DNA from: Faecalicatena contorta
GTDB taxonomy: Bacteria > Bacillota > Clostridia > Lachnospirales > Lachnospiraceae
Reading direction: 5' to 3'
Length of the DNA stretch: 64,000 bases
NCBI RefSeq assembly: GCF_021531895.1
Contig: NZ_JAFBIX010000006.1
Coordinates: forward strand, 1 to 64,000
Shown here: positions 51,683 through 60,986 of the stretch, in pieces
How positions within the stretch are numbered: position 1 is the first letter of the stretch
Layout of the letters: each line of letters begins with the position of its first letter
Translations under genes and position numbers: made by a program
The notes under the pieces: model-generated
Databases searched by the model: none
The model's input: only the letters and a program-made list of their open reading frames with translations
What the model was told of the DNA's origin: nothing

Positions 51683-52558
51683 ATGAAAGATTATATTGTA
51701 AGAGCAACTGCGGCAGATAATCAGATCCGGGCGTTTGCTGCGACAACAACACAGGTGGTGGAGATTGCAAGACAACACCATAATACCAGCCCGGTAGCAA
51801 CAGCAGCGTTGGGACGTCTCCTGACAGCAGGAGCTATGATGGGAAGCATGATGAAAAATGATACGGATATGTTGACCTTACAGATTCGTGGAGATGGACC
51901 AATTCAGGGAATTACGGTTACAGCGGATAGTCATGCCAATGTTAAAGGGTATGTGGGAAATCCGGATGTAGTATTGCCACCTAAAAATGGTAAACTGGAT
52001 GTTGGCGGAGCTGTTGGCATTGGATTATTGCAAGTTATTAAGGATATGGGACTCAAAGAACCATATTCTGGACAGACGATTCTGGTATCCAGCGAGATTG
52101 CAGAAGACTTGACTTATTATTTTGCCAATTCTGAACAGGTTCCGTCTTCAGTAGGCTTAGGAGTTTTGATGGAGAAGAATAATACCGTTCGTTGTGCCGG
52201 TGGATTTATTATTCAGCTTATGCCATTTGCAGAAGAAAAGACAATCAGTCAGTTGGAAGAGAACTTAAAGAATGTGACGTCGGTGACAGCACTTCTGGAT
52301 CAGGGATATACACCGGAGCAATTGTTGGAAACGTTGCTTGGCAATCTTGGATTGGAGATTACAGATACAGTGCCAACTCAATTCTACTGTAATTGTTCGA
52401 AAGAAAGAGTGGAACAGGCTGTGGTCAGTATCGGGCGCAAAGAGATTCAGGAGATGATTGATGACGGAGAGGACATTGAAGTGAAGTGTCATTTCTGCAA
52501 TACAGCGTATCGATATACGGTAGATGAATTAAAGAATATTATAAAACGAAGTAAATAA
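51683..52558 (+). CDS. hslO: Redox-regulated chaperone Hsp33
   Basis: 291 aa. The N-terminal substrate-binding domain has GRLLTAGAMMGSMMK and VKGYVGNPDV. The C-terminal zinc/redox switch has the CxC and CxxC pairs (CNCSKERVE, then CHFCN at about residues 233-272). On oxidation and unfolding it loses zinc and becomes an active holdase. The full motif set is present, so it should be functional; in an anaerobe it protects against oxygen or hypochlorite exposure. Confidence 0.95.
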   Translation: MKDYIVRATAADNQIRAFAATTTQVVEIARQHHNTSPVATAALGRLLTAGAMMGSMMKNDTDMLTLQIRGDGPIQGITVTADSHANVKGYVGNPDVVLPPKNGKLDVGGAVGIGLLQVIKDMGLKEPYSGQTILVSSEIAEDLTYYFANSEQVPSSVGLGVLMEKNNTVRCAGGFIIQLMPFAEEKTISQLEENLKNVTSVTALLDQGYTPEQLLETLLGNLGLEITDTVPTQFYCNCSKERVEQAVVSIGRKEIQEMIDDGEDIEVKCHFCNTAYRYTVDELKNIIKRSK

Positions 52559-52576
52559 AGAGGTGGGGAGAAGAAG

Positions 52577-54499
52577 ATGAGACACGGATTTGTAAAAGTG
52601 GCGGCGGCAACTCCAGATATTAAGGTCGCAGATGTAGCATACAATACAGAACATATCTGTAATCTGATAGATGAGACGGTTCGGGAAGATGCTAAGATTA
52701 TCGTATTTCCAGAGTTATGTATTACCGGATATACTTGCAGCGATCTATTTATGCAGGATGTTTTGTTAGAAGATGCGCGGCAGGCACTTCATATGATTGC
52801 GCAACATACTGTAGGCAAAGATGCTTTGATATTTGTTGGAGTGCCACTGGCAATAGACGGGGAATTATATAATGTGGCAGCAGCTTTAAATCAAGGAAAG
52901 ATTCTGGGCTTGACGACTAAGACATTTCTTCCGAATTATGGAGAATTTTATGAGATGCGTCAGTTTCGGCCAGGACCGAAAAAAGCAAGAGAGATTCTGT
53001 TTGATAGGGAAATGATTCCGTTTGGTCCTCAGTTGTTGTTTACAGCATCTTCGATGGAGTCGTTGATCGTATCAGCAGAGATCTGCGAAGATGTCTGGTC
53101 GCCGATCCCTCCAAGTATTGAAGCTGCAAGAGAGGGGGCGACATTGATCGTTAACTGTTCTGCCAGTGATGAAACGATTGGAAAAGACTCTTATCGCAGA
53201 AGTCTGATTGAGGGACAGTCTGCCCGTCTGATCTGTGGATATATTTATGCAAATGCAGGAGAAGGGGAATCTACAACGGACCTTGTATTTGGTGGACATA
53301 ATATCATTGCTGAGAATGGAACGATATTGGCTTCCAGTAAACGTTTCCATAATGGGGCAATTTATACAGAGTTGGATATGAAGCGTTTGTTGAGTGAGCG
53401 AAGAAAAAATACAACGTTTCAGACGACAGGAGAACGGAAGCTGATGCGTATTCCGTTTGAATTAAAATCCACTGAGACAAAGCTGACCAGAACATTTCCT
53501 TCACGCCCGTTTGTACCAAGTGTGCAAAGTGAACGCGCAAGACGCTGTGAAGAGATATTGACAATTCAGGTAATGGGATTGAAAAAAAGGTTGTCTCATG
53601 CATGGGCGAAGAGTGCAGTAGTTGGAATCTCCGGTGGCCTGGATTCTACGCTGGCATTGCTGGTTACAGCCAAGGCATTTGATGCGTTGGGGATGGATCG
53701 GAAAGGAATCGTAGCTGTGACTATGCCATGTTTTGGAACGACAGACAGAACATATCAGAACGCATGTAAGATGTCACAGAAGTTAGGTGCAACTTTAAGG
53801 GAGATTCCAATTGGGGAAGCAGTAAAACAACATTTTAAAGATATCGGACATGATCCAGAAGATCATAGTGTCACTTATGAAAATTCTCAGGCCAGAGAAC
53901 GTACGCAGGTATTGATGGATGTGGCTAACCAAACCGGAGGAATTGTTATCGGAACTGGTGATATGTCTGAACTTGCTCTTGGATGGGCGACTTACAATGG
54001 GGATCATATGTCCATGTATGGTGTTAATGCATCGGTCCCGAAGACATTGGTAAGACATCTGGTACATTATTATGCAGATACTTGTGAAGATGAAGACCTT
54101 AAGGCTGTTCTCTATGATGTGTTGGATACACCAGTAAGTCCAGAACTTCTTCCTCCAAAAGATGGTAAGATTGCGCAGAAGACGGAAGATCTGGTGGGAC
54201 CATATGAATTGCATGATTTCTTCTTATATTATCTGCTTCGGTTTGGGTATGAGCCAAGTAAGATTTATCGAATTGCCAGATATGCTTTTGGAGGAGAGTA
54301 TGATGATGTAACGATATACAAGTGGTTGGAAGCTTTCTGCCGCAGATTCTTTACGCAACAGTTTAAGCGCTCATGTCTGCCGGATGGACCAAAAGTTGGA
54401 ACGGTAGCGTTATCTCCACGAGGAGACTGGAGGATGCCAAGTGATGCCTGTGTGGCAAGCTGGCTACGTGATCTGGAACAGATGAAGCCTGAAAAATAG
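52577..54499 (+). CDS. nadE: Glutamine-dependent NAD+ synthetase
   Basis: 640 aa, the two-domain form. The N-terminal nitrilase-type glutaminase (about residues 1-280) has E46 in FPELCITGY, a lysine near KTFLPNYGEF and the nucleophile in AEICEDVW. The C-terminal synthetase has the PP-loop VVGISGGLDSTLAL and GTGDMSELALGWATYNGDH. It converts nicotinic acid adenine dinucleotide to NAD+ using glutamine nitrogen. It starts 18 nt after hslO with AGAGGTGGGGAG upstream. Confidence 0.96.
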   Translation: MRHGFVKVAAATPDIKVADVAYNTEHICNLIDETVREDAKIIVFPELCITGYTCSDLFMQDVLLEDARQALHMIAQHTVGKDALIFVGVPLAIDGELYNVAAALNQGKILGLTTKTFLPNYGEFYEMRQFRPGPKKAREILFDREMIPFGPQLLFTASSMESLIVSAEICEDVWSPIPPSIEAAREGATLIVNCSASDETIGKDSYRRSLIEGQSARLICGYIYANAGEGESTTDLVFGGHNIIAENGTILASSKRFHNGAIYTELDMKRLLSERRKNTTFQTTGERKLMRIPFELKSTETKLTRTFPSRPFVPSVQSERARRCEEILTIQVMGLKKRLSHAWAKSAVVGISGGLDSTLALLVTAKAFDALGMDRKGIVAVTMPCFGTTDRTYQNACKMSQKLGATLREIPIGEAVKQHFKDIGHDPEDHSVTYENSQARERTQVLMDVANQTGGIVIGTGDMSELALGWATYNGDHMSMYGVNASVPKTLVRHLVHYYADTCEDEDLKAVLYDVLDTPVSPELLPPKDGKIAQKTEDLVGPYELHDFFLYYLLRFGYEPSKIYRIARYAFGGEYDDVTIYKWLEAFCRRFFTQQFKRSCLPDGPKVGTVALSPRGDWRMPSDACVASWLRDLEQMKPEK

Positions 54500-54541
54500 G
54501 GAAACTATGATTTGGATTCTGAGGTAAAGGGAGAAGAAAAA

Positions 54542-54961
54542 ATGGAAGCGAAGAAAGAAATTGCAGTACAGAATTTCAAAAAAGGCTATAATTGCTGTCA
54601 GGCAGTTGCCTGCGCATATTGCGAAGAACTGGGCGTTAAGAAAGAAGATATGTTCAGAATGACGGAAGGATTTGGTCTGGGTATGGGAGGTCTGAAAGAT
54701 ACTTGCGGTGCAGTGACAGGAATGTTCTTGATTATCAGCCTTGCGAACAGTGCCGGGGATATGGAAAAACCATTGGCGACCAAGATGGATACTTACGCGA
54801 AGTTCCGCGAAGCAGCAGAAAAGTTCCGTGAAAAGAATCGTTCGATTTACTGCAGAGATTTGAAAAATATGGAGGGCCCTCAGCCATTGGTATGCTGTAC
54901 ACAATGTGTTGAAGATGCGGCGGCATTGGTGGATGAATATTTTAGGGAGAAGCAGAAGTAG
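54542..54961 (+). CDS. C_GCAxxG_C_C family putative redox protein
   Basis: 139 aa from ATG 54542 (AAAGGGAG 8 nt upstream). Cysteines in the family pattern: C18-C19 in YNCCQAV, C55 in the CGAVTG box, C104, and C118/C119/C122 near the C-terminus (CCTQC). It also has C24 and C27. Proteins of this family are suspected to carry a metal or Fe-S cluster or to act in redox relay; no function is established. Its stop is 1 nt from the next start, so it is coupled with the HAD-like protein. Confidence 0.85.
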   Translation: MEAKKEIAVQNFKKGYNCCQAVACAYCEELGVKKEDMFRMTEGFGLGMGGLKDTCGAVTGMFLIISLANSAGDMEKPLATKMDTYAKFREAAEKFREKNRSIYCRDLKNMEGPQPLVCCTQCVEDAAALVDEYFREKQK

Positions 54962-54962
54962 T

Positions 54963-55430
54963 ATGAGAATTGAAATTCCAGGATATAAAGTATTAACACT
55001 GGATTATCTGGTTCTGGATTATAATGGAACGATTGCAACGGATGGAAAAATTCCAGAAGATGTAAAAGAGAAGATCAGATGTCTGGCAGAATTCTTTAAG
55101 ATATACATTCTGACAGCAGACACCCATGGAACTGCCAGTCAGATGTGTGAGGATATTCCAGTTACAATTATGACATTTCCCGGGGATGATGCGATGAAAG
55201 AAAAGCTTCGTATTGTCACAGAATTGGGCGCGGAACATTGCATTGCAATTGGGAATGGGCGAAATGACTGTCAGATGTGTGCTGTTAGTGGCCTGTCCAT
55301 TGCGGTGACAGACCGGGAAGGAATGTACGGAAAGCTGATTCTGGAAGCAGATATCTGTGTTACTTCTATTTTAGATGCCTTGGAATTGTTCGAATATCCC
55401 AAACGTTTGATCGCAACCTTACGGGGATAG
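54963..55430 (+). CDS. HAD-superfamily protein, soluble P-type-ATPase-like
   Basis: 155 aa from ATG 54963, preceded by AGGGAGAAGCAG within the upstream gene. HAD motif I is D19-Y-N21-G-T (DYNGT), motif II near LTADTHG, motif III K73-like lysine region (MKEKL), and motif IV GNGRNDCQM. The Asp usually found two residues after the nucleophile in phosphatases is Asn21, as in a group described as soluble P-type ATPase-like proteins. It may be a slow phosphatase or a regulatory phosphoprotein. It is paired with the Cys-rich protein upstream and closed by a bidirectional terminator. Confidence 0.8.
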   Translation: MRIEIPGYKVLTLDYLVLDYNGTIATDGKIPEDVKEKIRCLAEFFKIYILTADTHGTASQMCEDIPVTIMTFPGDDAMKEKLRIVTELGAEHCIAIGNGRNDCQMCAVSGLSIAVTDREGMYGKLILEADICVTSILDALELFEYPKRLIATLRG

Positions 55431-55432
55431 AG

Positions 55433-55469
55433 AAAAAGAGGACAGAGAGAATTCTCCTGTCCTCTTTTT
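55433..55469. terminator. Bidirectional terminator between HAD gene and S1 gene
   Basis: AAAAAGAGGACAG (55433-55445) pairs with CTGTCCTCTTTTT (55457-55469) around an 11-nt loop. A- and T-runs on both sides serve the two converging transcripts. Confidence 0.9.
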
Positions 55470-55473
55470 GGAA

Positions 55474-56175
55474 TTATAATTTGATGTTCTTGAAGAGATC
55501 TCCCAGGCTGGTTCCAATGTTTTCAGACTTTGGAATGACAACTTTTTCTTCTGGTTCCTCCTGAACTTCTTCTAAAGCTTTCATGCTCAAACTGATCTTA
55601 CCGTCTTTCACACCGATGATTTTAACGGTCACTTCATCGCCTTCATTCAATACATCTTTTGGTGATTTTACACGTTTCTGGCTAATCTGGGAAACGTGAA
55701 CCAGTCCGGACAGTCCGTCTTCCAGACGAACAAATGCTCCATAGTTTTGAAGACTTTCTACTTTGCCGGTAACAACACTGCCAACTTTTACATTAGCAAT
55801 CTTTTCTTCCATAGCCTTTTTCTCTTTTTCTTTCAATATCTCACGTGCAGACAGTACCAGACGGTTGTTAGCCTGGTCAACATCAATGACTTTCACTTCG
55901 ATATCTTTTAACAGGTAGCTTTCCAGATCTTCAATATAAGATAAGGATAATCTTGAAGCAGGGATGAATCCACGAAGTCCTTCTACCATCGCAATAGCAC
56001 CGCCATTGACGATTCCTTCGATTTTCACAGGAAGCACCGTGCCTTTTTCCATGTAAGATTCTACAAGATTCCAAGGGTTTGCATCATCAAAGTGATCTTC
56101 CAGATCTGCCATGGTCTCTGCTGCAGCATCAGCAACAGGTTCTGTTGTTGTTTCTCGTAATAATTCTTCGCTCAT
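55474..56175 (-). CDS. S1 RNA-binding domain protein (short RpsA-like)
   Basis: 233 aa. After an acidic N-terminus (1-40), two S1 domains follow (about 44-115, GTVLPVKIEGIVNGGAIAMV; and 128-200, GSVVTGKVESLQNYGAFVRL), then an acidic tail with KSENIGTSLGDLFKNIKL. Ribosomal S1 of E. coli has six such domains; the short Firmicute forms may bind mRNA or rRNA but are not equal to S1. It is transcribed alone on the minus strand. AAAGGGAATTTTACA precedes the start. Confidence 0.88.
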   Translation of the reverse strand: MSEELLRETTTEPVADAAAETMADLEDHFDDANPWNLVESYMEKGTVLPVKIEGIVNGGAIAMVEGLRGFIPASRLSLSYIEDLESYLLKDIEVKVIDVDQANNRLVLSAREILKEKEKKAMEEKIANVKVGSVVTGKVESLQNYGAFVRLEDGLSGLVHVSQISQKRVKSPKDVLNEGDEVTVKIIGVKDGKISLSMKALEEVQEEPEEKVVIPKSENIGTSLGDLFKNIKL

Positions 56176-56228
56176 TGTAAAATTCCCTTTCTATATATCG
56201 AGACTCTACGTTCTCACATGATATGTTC

Positions 56229-56258
56229 AGTATAGCATAAAACCTGGGAGATGTTCAA
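56229..56258 (-). promoter_or_regulatory. SigmaA promoter of the S1-domain gene
   Basis: Minus strand TTGAAC (plus 56253-56258) and TATACT (56229-56234), 18 bp apart, about 50 nt ahead of the start codon. Confidence 0.65.
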
Positions 56259-56366
56259 AGAAAAAAACAGAAGAACCAAGAATTTATGGTTGACGAAAGT
56301 AAGAAAAAATGGCACTCTTACTATGGGAAGCAAAATAAAATGAATAAAAACTAAGGATGTGAATAT

Positions 56367-58013
56367 ATGGGAAAGAAAGCAGGAAAGGTATATGTAGTAG
56401 GACATAAGAATCCAGATACTGATTCTATCTGTTCTGCAATTGCATATGCACACCTGAAAAAACAGCTGACTGGCAATGAATATGTAGCCAGAAGAGCCGG
56501 ACAGATAAATGAAGAGACGCATTATGTTCTAAAGAAATTCAAAGTGGATCCACCAGATTTGTTGTCCAACGTGAAATTGCAGGTAAAGGATATGGATATT
56601 CATAAGATGGAAGGTGTGGAACCAAATGTATCCATTAAAGATACCTGGGCAAAGATGAAGGAACAGAATGTCAAGACACTTCCGATTCTGAAGGACGAGG
56701 AATTGGTGGGTGTGATTTCTACCGGAGATATTGCAACTTCTTATATGGAAGTCTATGATAATCGAATTTTGTCTTCAGCAAAAACACAGTATCGTAATAT
56801 TGTAAAGACTTTAGATGGAACGTTAATTACCGGAAATGAACATGGATATTTTACCAAAGGGAAAGTAACGATTGCAGCATCCAATCCAGATCTGATGGAA
56901 GAATTTATTGAAAAAGATGATCTGGTTATTCTGGGAAACCGTTATGAATCTCAGAGTTGTGCGATGGACATTGACGCAAGCTGTCTGGTAGTCTGCCAGG
57001 GAGCAGAAGTATCAGAAGAATTGATTCAACGTGCAGAAGAACAGAGTATTGTGATTATTAGCACTCCGCATGATACATTTACGGCAGCACGTCTGATCAA
57101 TCAAAGTATTCCAGTTAAGCATTTTATGACAAAGACGCCACTGGTTACGTTCCAGATGAATGATTATGTAGAAGATATTAAGGAAGTCATGACAAAAAAG
57201 AAATTCCGTGATTTCCCAATCCTTGATCGTCATGGACGTTTTAAAGGTCTGATATCCAGACGTCGTTTTATGGATGTCAGCAAAAAGAAGGTTATTCTGG
57301 TAGATCATAACGAAAAATCTCAGGCAGTCGATGGAATTGAAGAAGCTGAGATCGTTGAGATCATAGACCATCACAGACTGGGAAGTATCGAGACGATGGG
57401 GCCTGTATTTTTCCGTAATCAGCCAGTAGGATGTACGGCAACAATTGTATGTCAGATGTATGAAGAATCTGGTGTGAAGATTACGCCAACAATCGCTGGA
57501 TTATTGTGTGCAGCAATTATTTCCGATACATTGCTGTTCCGTTCACCAACTTGTACGAAAATCGATGAAAAGGCGGCGAAGAAGCTTTCCAAGATTGCAG
57601 GCATTGATATGGAACAGATGGCTGGAGAAATGTTCAAAGCAGGAAGTAATCTTCAGGGTAAAACTGCGGATGAGATCTGTTTCCAGGATTTCAAACAGTT
57701 TACGGTAAATGATACAGTGTTTGGAGTGGGTCAGATCAATTCTATGAATAAAGAAGAATTGGCAGAAATCCGGGAAATTATAGAGCCACATCTGCCGAAG
57801 GTGTTAGAAGAACAGAATCTGCAGATGATTTATTTTATGCTGACGGATATTCTGGATGAATCTACGGAATTAATCTGCTGTGGCAACAATGCCAAAGAGT
57901 ATATTATTGATGCATTTGATTTAAAAGAGGGTACAGACAAGATTATATTAAAAGGAGTGGTATCCAGAAAGAAGCAGTTGATTCCAACGTTGGTAGGTGC
58001 TTTGCAGCAATAA
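56367..58013 (+). CDS. ppaC: Manganese-dependent inorganic pyrophosphatase with CBS and DRTGG domains
   Basis: 548 aa family II pyrophosphatase. The DHH domain starts VVGHKNPDTDSICSAIAYAH; it is interrupted by a regulatory insert (about residues 68-305) with two CBS domains (VGVISTGDIATSYM; FKGLISRRRFMD) around a DRTGG domain; then the DHH core resumes with EIVEIIDHHRLGS and PVGCTATIV, and a DHHA2 domain ends the protein. The layout is the same as in the CBS-PPases regulated by adenine nucleotides and diadenosine polyphosphates. It hydrolyses pyrophosphate from biosynthesis. Confidence 0.93.
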   Translation: MGKKAGKVYVVGHKNPDTDSICSAIAYAHLKKQLTGNEYVARRAGQINEETHYVLKKFKVDPPDLLSNVKLQVKDMDIHKMEGVEPNVSIKDTWAKMKEQNVKTLPILKDEELVGVISTGDIATSYMEVYDNRILSSAKTQYRNIVKTLDGTLITGNEHGYFTKGKVTIAASNPDLMEEFIEKDDLVILGNRYESQSCAMDIDASCLVVCQGAEVSEELIQRAEEQSIVIISTPHDTFTAARLINQSIPVKHFMTKTPLVTFQMNDYVEDIKEVMTKKKFRDFPILDRHGRFKGLISRRRFMDVSKKKVILVDHNEKSQAVDGIEEAEIVEIIDHHRLGSIETMGPVFFRNQPVGCTATIVCQMYEESGVKITPTIAGLLCAAIISDTLLFRSPTCTKIDEKAAKKLSKIAGIDMEQMAGEMFKAGSNLQGKTADEICFQDFKQFTVNDTVFGVGQINSMNKEELAEIREIIEPHLPKVLEEQNLQMIYFMLTDILDESTELICCGNNAKEYIIDAFDLKEGTDKIILKGVVSRKKQLIPTLVGALQQ

Positions 58014-58050
58014 AACAGAACTCAAAACTAAAAACAGTGAGGGATGAGAT

Positions 58051-58635
58051 ATGGGAAGACAGATATGGAGACCTGGCAATATGTTATATCCCCTTCCGGC
58101 AGTCATGGTAAGTGCGGCAGACCGTGAAGGAAATTCTAATATCCTGACGGTTGCATGGACAGGAACCATCTGCTCAGATCCTGCGATGTTATATATATCC
58201 GTAAGGCCGGAACGCTATTCATACCACATGATCAAAGAAACCGGAGAGTTTGTAGTGAATCTGACTACGGAGAAACTGGCCTATGCTACAGACTGGTGTG
58301 GGGTGAGATCAGGAAGAGATGTGGACAAATGGAAAGAAATGAAGCTCACAAAAGGGAAGGCAGAAAAGCTGGAGTATGCTCCGATCATTCAGGAAAGCCC
58401 GGTCAATATTGAGTGTAAAGTAACGGAAGTAAAGGAACTGGGATCACATCATATGTTTCTGGCAGAAGTGAAGGCTGTCCAGGTGGATGAAAAATATATG
58501 AAGAAAAATGGAAAGTTTGAATTGAATTCTACAGGACTTCTGACATATTCACATGGAGAATACTTGAGTCTGGGAGCATCTTTGGGAACATTTGGATGGA
58601 GTGTCAGGAAAAAAGAAATGAAGAAAAAGAAATAA
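58051..58635 (+). CDS. Flavin reductase-like FMN-binding protein
   Basis: 194 aa, flavin reductase domain in residues 8-160, with NMLYPLPAVMVSAADREGNSNIL in parts, AWTGTICSDPAMLYISVRPERYSY and ETGEFVVNL. These proteins bind FMN and reduce flavin or act in oxygen and electron metabolism (flavoredoxin-like); the partner is unknown. It lies 37 nt after the pyrophosphatase and probably shares its transcript. The C-terminus is very lysine-rich. Confidence 0.85.
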   Translation: MGRQIWRPGNMLYPLPAVMVSAADREGNSNILTVAWTGTICSDPAMLYISVRPERYSYHMIKETGEFVVNLTTEKLAYATDWCGVRSGRDVDKWKEMKLTKGKAEKLEYAPIIQESPVNIECKVTEVKELGSHHMFLAEVKAVQVDEKYMKKNGKFELNSTGLLTYSHGEYLSLGASLGTFGWSVRKKEMKKKK

Positions 58636-58643
58636 AATACAGG

Positions 58644-58675
58644 AACGGGACGATAGAGATACATATCGTCCCGTT
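58644..58675. terminator. Hairpin terminator between flavin reductase and MATE genes
   Basis: AACGGGACGATA (58644-58655) and TATCGTCCCGTT (58664-58675) form a perfect 12-bp stem with an 8-nt loop, between convergent genes. The T-run is short on the plus strand (TTT), so it may act mainly as a 3' stabiliser. Confidence 0.65.
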
Positions 58676-58681
58676 TGGTGT

Positions 58682-60064
58682 CTATTCATCTAAAGGTTTG
58701 ATTTTCTGAAGATAGATATGGCGAAGCAGGATTGTAGACAGAATGACGGAGACAATCTCTGCAATCGGAATCGCCCACCATATTGCAGAAAGCCCGAATA
58801 ATCTTGCAAATGTATAAGCGACCGGAAGAATCACAAAAAGTTGTCTGGCCGCAGATACGATCAAACTATAGATTCCATTTCCCAGTGCCTGGAATACGGA
58901 ACCTGCAATGATACAATATCCGGCAAACAGGAAGCTGAGGCTGATAATCCGAAGCGCCGGTACACCGATTGCCAGCATATTTTCTGAGGCATCAAACAGA
59001 TTCCTAAGCAGAAAATCAGGAAGTGTCTGGAAGATTATGAGTCCAATCAGCATAATGGATATGGCAATCAGAACACTGAGTTGAATTGTCCGAATGATTC
59101 TTTTCTTATTTCTGGCACCATAATTATAGGCAATGATCGGAATCATGCCGTTATTCAGACCAAAGACAGGCATGAAAATAAAACTTTGTAATTTAAAATA
59201 TACACCGAATACAGCAGCTGCTGTTGAAGAGAAGATCAAAAGGATTTTATTCATGCCAAAAGTCATGACAGAACCGATTGCCTGCATGATAATAGAAGGG
59301 ATTCCGACTTCGTAGATGGTCTTAATGGTCTGTAGATGCGGACGAAATCCTTTCAGGCTTATATTAATTTCCTTATTTTTTCTGATATTAAAGTAAAAAG
59401 ACATGAATACAGCTGTAATCTGTCCGATAATTGTAGCAATGGCAGCACCTGCAACTTCTAATCTTGGGAATCCAAACCAGCCGAAGATCAGAATTGGATC
59501 CAAAATGATATTGATAATAGCTCCAGTGCCCTGGGTCATCATATTGTAAATGGTCTTCCCGGTAGACTGCAATAGCCGCTCTGAAGTAATCTGAAGGAAA
59601 ATGCCGGCGGAACATAACGTAATAATGGTCAGGTATTGTGTACCATAGGTAATGATCTTTGGGTTATCTGTCTGAATTGTGAAGAAAAAGTGTGAGCCAA
59701 TTCCGCCAAGCATGGCAAAGATGATACAACTTACGATACCAAGGAAAAGTCCGTTTTTGGCGGCATTATTAGCCCCAGTATAATTCTTTTCGCCGAGATT
59801 TCTGGAAAGAAGGGCATTGATTCCCACACCAGTTCCAGATGCAACAGCAATCATCAGAGACTGGATTGGGAAAGCGAGAGATACAGCAGTCAGAGCCTCT
59901 TCATTTAACTGCGCTACGAACATACTGTCAATTACATTATAAAGTGCCTGCACCAGCATAGAGATCATCATGGGCAGCGACATGTTGATTAATAATTTTG
60001 GAACCGCCATGGTTCCCATCTTGTTCTCCTGTACGGGAGTATCTTTTGTCTTAGTGTCTGACAT
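58682..60064 (-). CDS. MATE family efflux transporter (second copy)
   Basis: 460 aa from the ATG at 60064 (AAGGAGG 8 nt upstream). The open frame runs on to 60418 but those codons are upstream of the promoter. There are 12 helices, with LINMSLPMMISMLVQALYNV near the start and IGNTFIACM-like absent. It is a different MATE subgroup from the one at 22304 and shares only family features. Its 20-residue hydrophilic N-terminus (MSDTKTKDTPVQENKMGT) is longer than usual. The substrate is unknown. Confidence 0.88.
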   Translation of the reverse strand: MSDTKTKDTPVQENKMGTMAVPKLLINMSLPMMISMLVQALYNVIDSMFVAQLNEEALTAVSLAFPIQSLMIAVASGTGVGINALLSRNLGEKNYTGANNAAKNGLFLGIVSCIIFAMLGGIGSHFFFTIQTDNPKIITYGTQYLTIITLCSAGIFLQITSERLLQSTGKTIYNMMTQGTGAIINIILDPILIFGWFGFPRLEVAGAAIATIIGQITAVFMSFYFNIRKNKEINISLKGFRPHLQTIKTIYEVGIPSIIMQAIGSVMTFGMNKILLIFSSTAAAVFGVYFKLQSFIFMPVFGLNNGMIPIIAYNYGARNKKRIIRTIQLSVLIAISIMLIGLIIFQTLPDFLLRNLFDASENMLAIGVPALRIISLSFLFAGYCIIAGSVFQALGNGIYSLIVSAARQLFVILPVAYTFARLFGLSAIWWAIPIAEIVSVILSTILLRHIYLQKIKPLDE

Positions 60065-60102
60065 TATAGAACCTCCTTGTAGACCTGAAACGTAGTGCTT
60101 AT

Positions 60103-60131
60103 AGCATAGCATTAACATATATAGAATGCAA
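60103..60131 (-). promoter_or_regulatory. SigmaA promoter of the minus-strand MATE gene
   Basis: Minus strand TTGCAT (plus 60126-60131) and TATGCT (60103-60108), 17-bp spacer, about 38 nt ahead of the start codon. Confidence 0.6.
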
Positions 60132-60199
60132 TGAATTACATACCAGTTTCTGCTGAAACATATAAATAAAGAAAGAATAGATAAACGGGGGAAGGTTTG

Positions 60200-60928
60200 G
60201 TGAAGAAAACCGGATGTAATAAGATAAAGATGTTGTGTGGATTGTTCTATACCTTGTGCCTGCTTCAGGTATTGGGAATATCTGTATATCAGAATCAGAA
60301 AGATGAAGAGGAAGAAGAAACGAATAAAGTGGATGATGCAATTGCCTTTGTTAGTTCCTCTATGGTAGAAGAGCCGCCGAAGATAGCGATTACATTTGAC
60401 GATGGCCCAAGCAGTCAATGTACGGGAAGATTGCTAGACGGATTAAAGGAGAGAAATGTAAAGGCTACATTTTTCCTGATCGGAGAGAATGCCAAAGAGA
60501 ATCCTGAACTGGTGAAACGACTGGATGAAGAGGGGCATCTGATTGGGAATCATACGTATCATCATGTAGAGATTACAAAGGTTTCTGATGAAGAAGCAAA
60601 AAAGGAAATTCTGGATACAAATAAAGTAATCACATCAATTACTGGAAAATCAGTGGAATATATGCGGCCGCCGTTTGGCCTGTGGCAACGTAATCTGGAG
60701 ATGGAGATCGAGGTTCTTCCGGTCATGTGGACCATAGATCCTCTGGACTGGACGACGGAAAACGTAGATGAAATAGTAAATAAAGTAGTGACGGAAGCAG
60801 AAGAAAATGATATTATTTTGTTACATGATTGTTATGATTCCAGTGTGGATGCTGCACTTCGAATCATTGATATCCTGCAGAAAAAAGGATTTGAATTTGT
60901 AACAGTGGATCAATTAATTATGAATTAA
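60200..60928 (+). CDS. Polysaccharide deacetylase (NodB domain)
   Basis: 242 aa from GTG 60200 (GGGGGAAGG 4 nt upstream). A short signal-anchor (residues 11-30) is followed by an acidic spacer and the NodB catalytic domain (about 60-240). It shows D67-D68 in ITFDDGP, metal histidines H118 and H122 in GNHTYHH, RPPFG, WTIDPLDWTT, and the terminal ILLHD. It is an extracellular, metal-dependent N-deacetylase, most likely acting on peptidoglycan or a related amino sugar polymer. It is transcribed divergently from the MATE gene. Confidence 0.9.
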   Translation: MKKTGCNKIKMLCGLFYTLCLLQVLGISVYQNQKDEEEEETNKVDDAIAFVSSSMVEEPPKIAITFDDGPSSQCTGRLLDGLKERNVKATFFLIGENAKENPELVKRLDEEGHLIGNHTYHHVEITKVSDEEAKKEILDTNKVITSITGKSVEYMRPPFGLWQRNLEMEIEVLPVMWTIDPLDWTTENVDEIVNKVVTEAEENDIILLHDCYDSSVDAALRIIDILQKKGFEFVTVDQLIMN

Positions 60929-60986
60929 AAGATCTGTCAGACCAAAGAATAAGAATATAAAAAACAGACGGAACAGGAAGAAGAAT

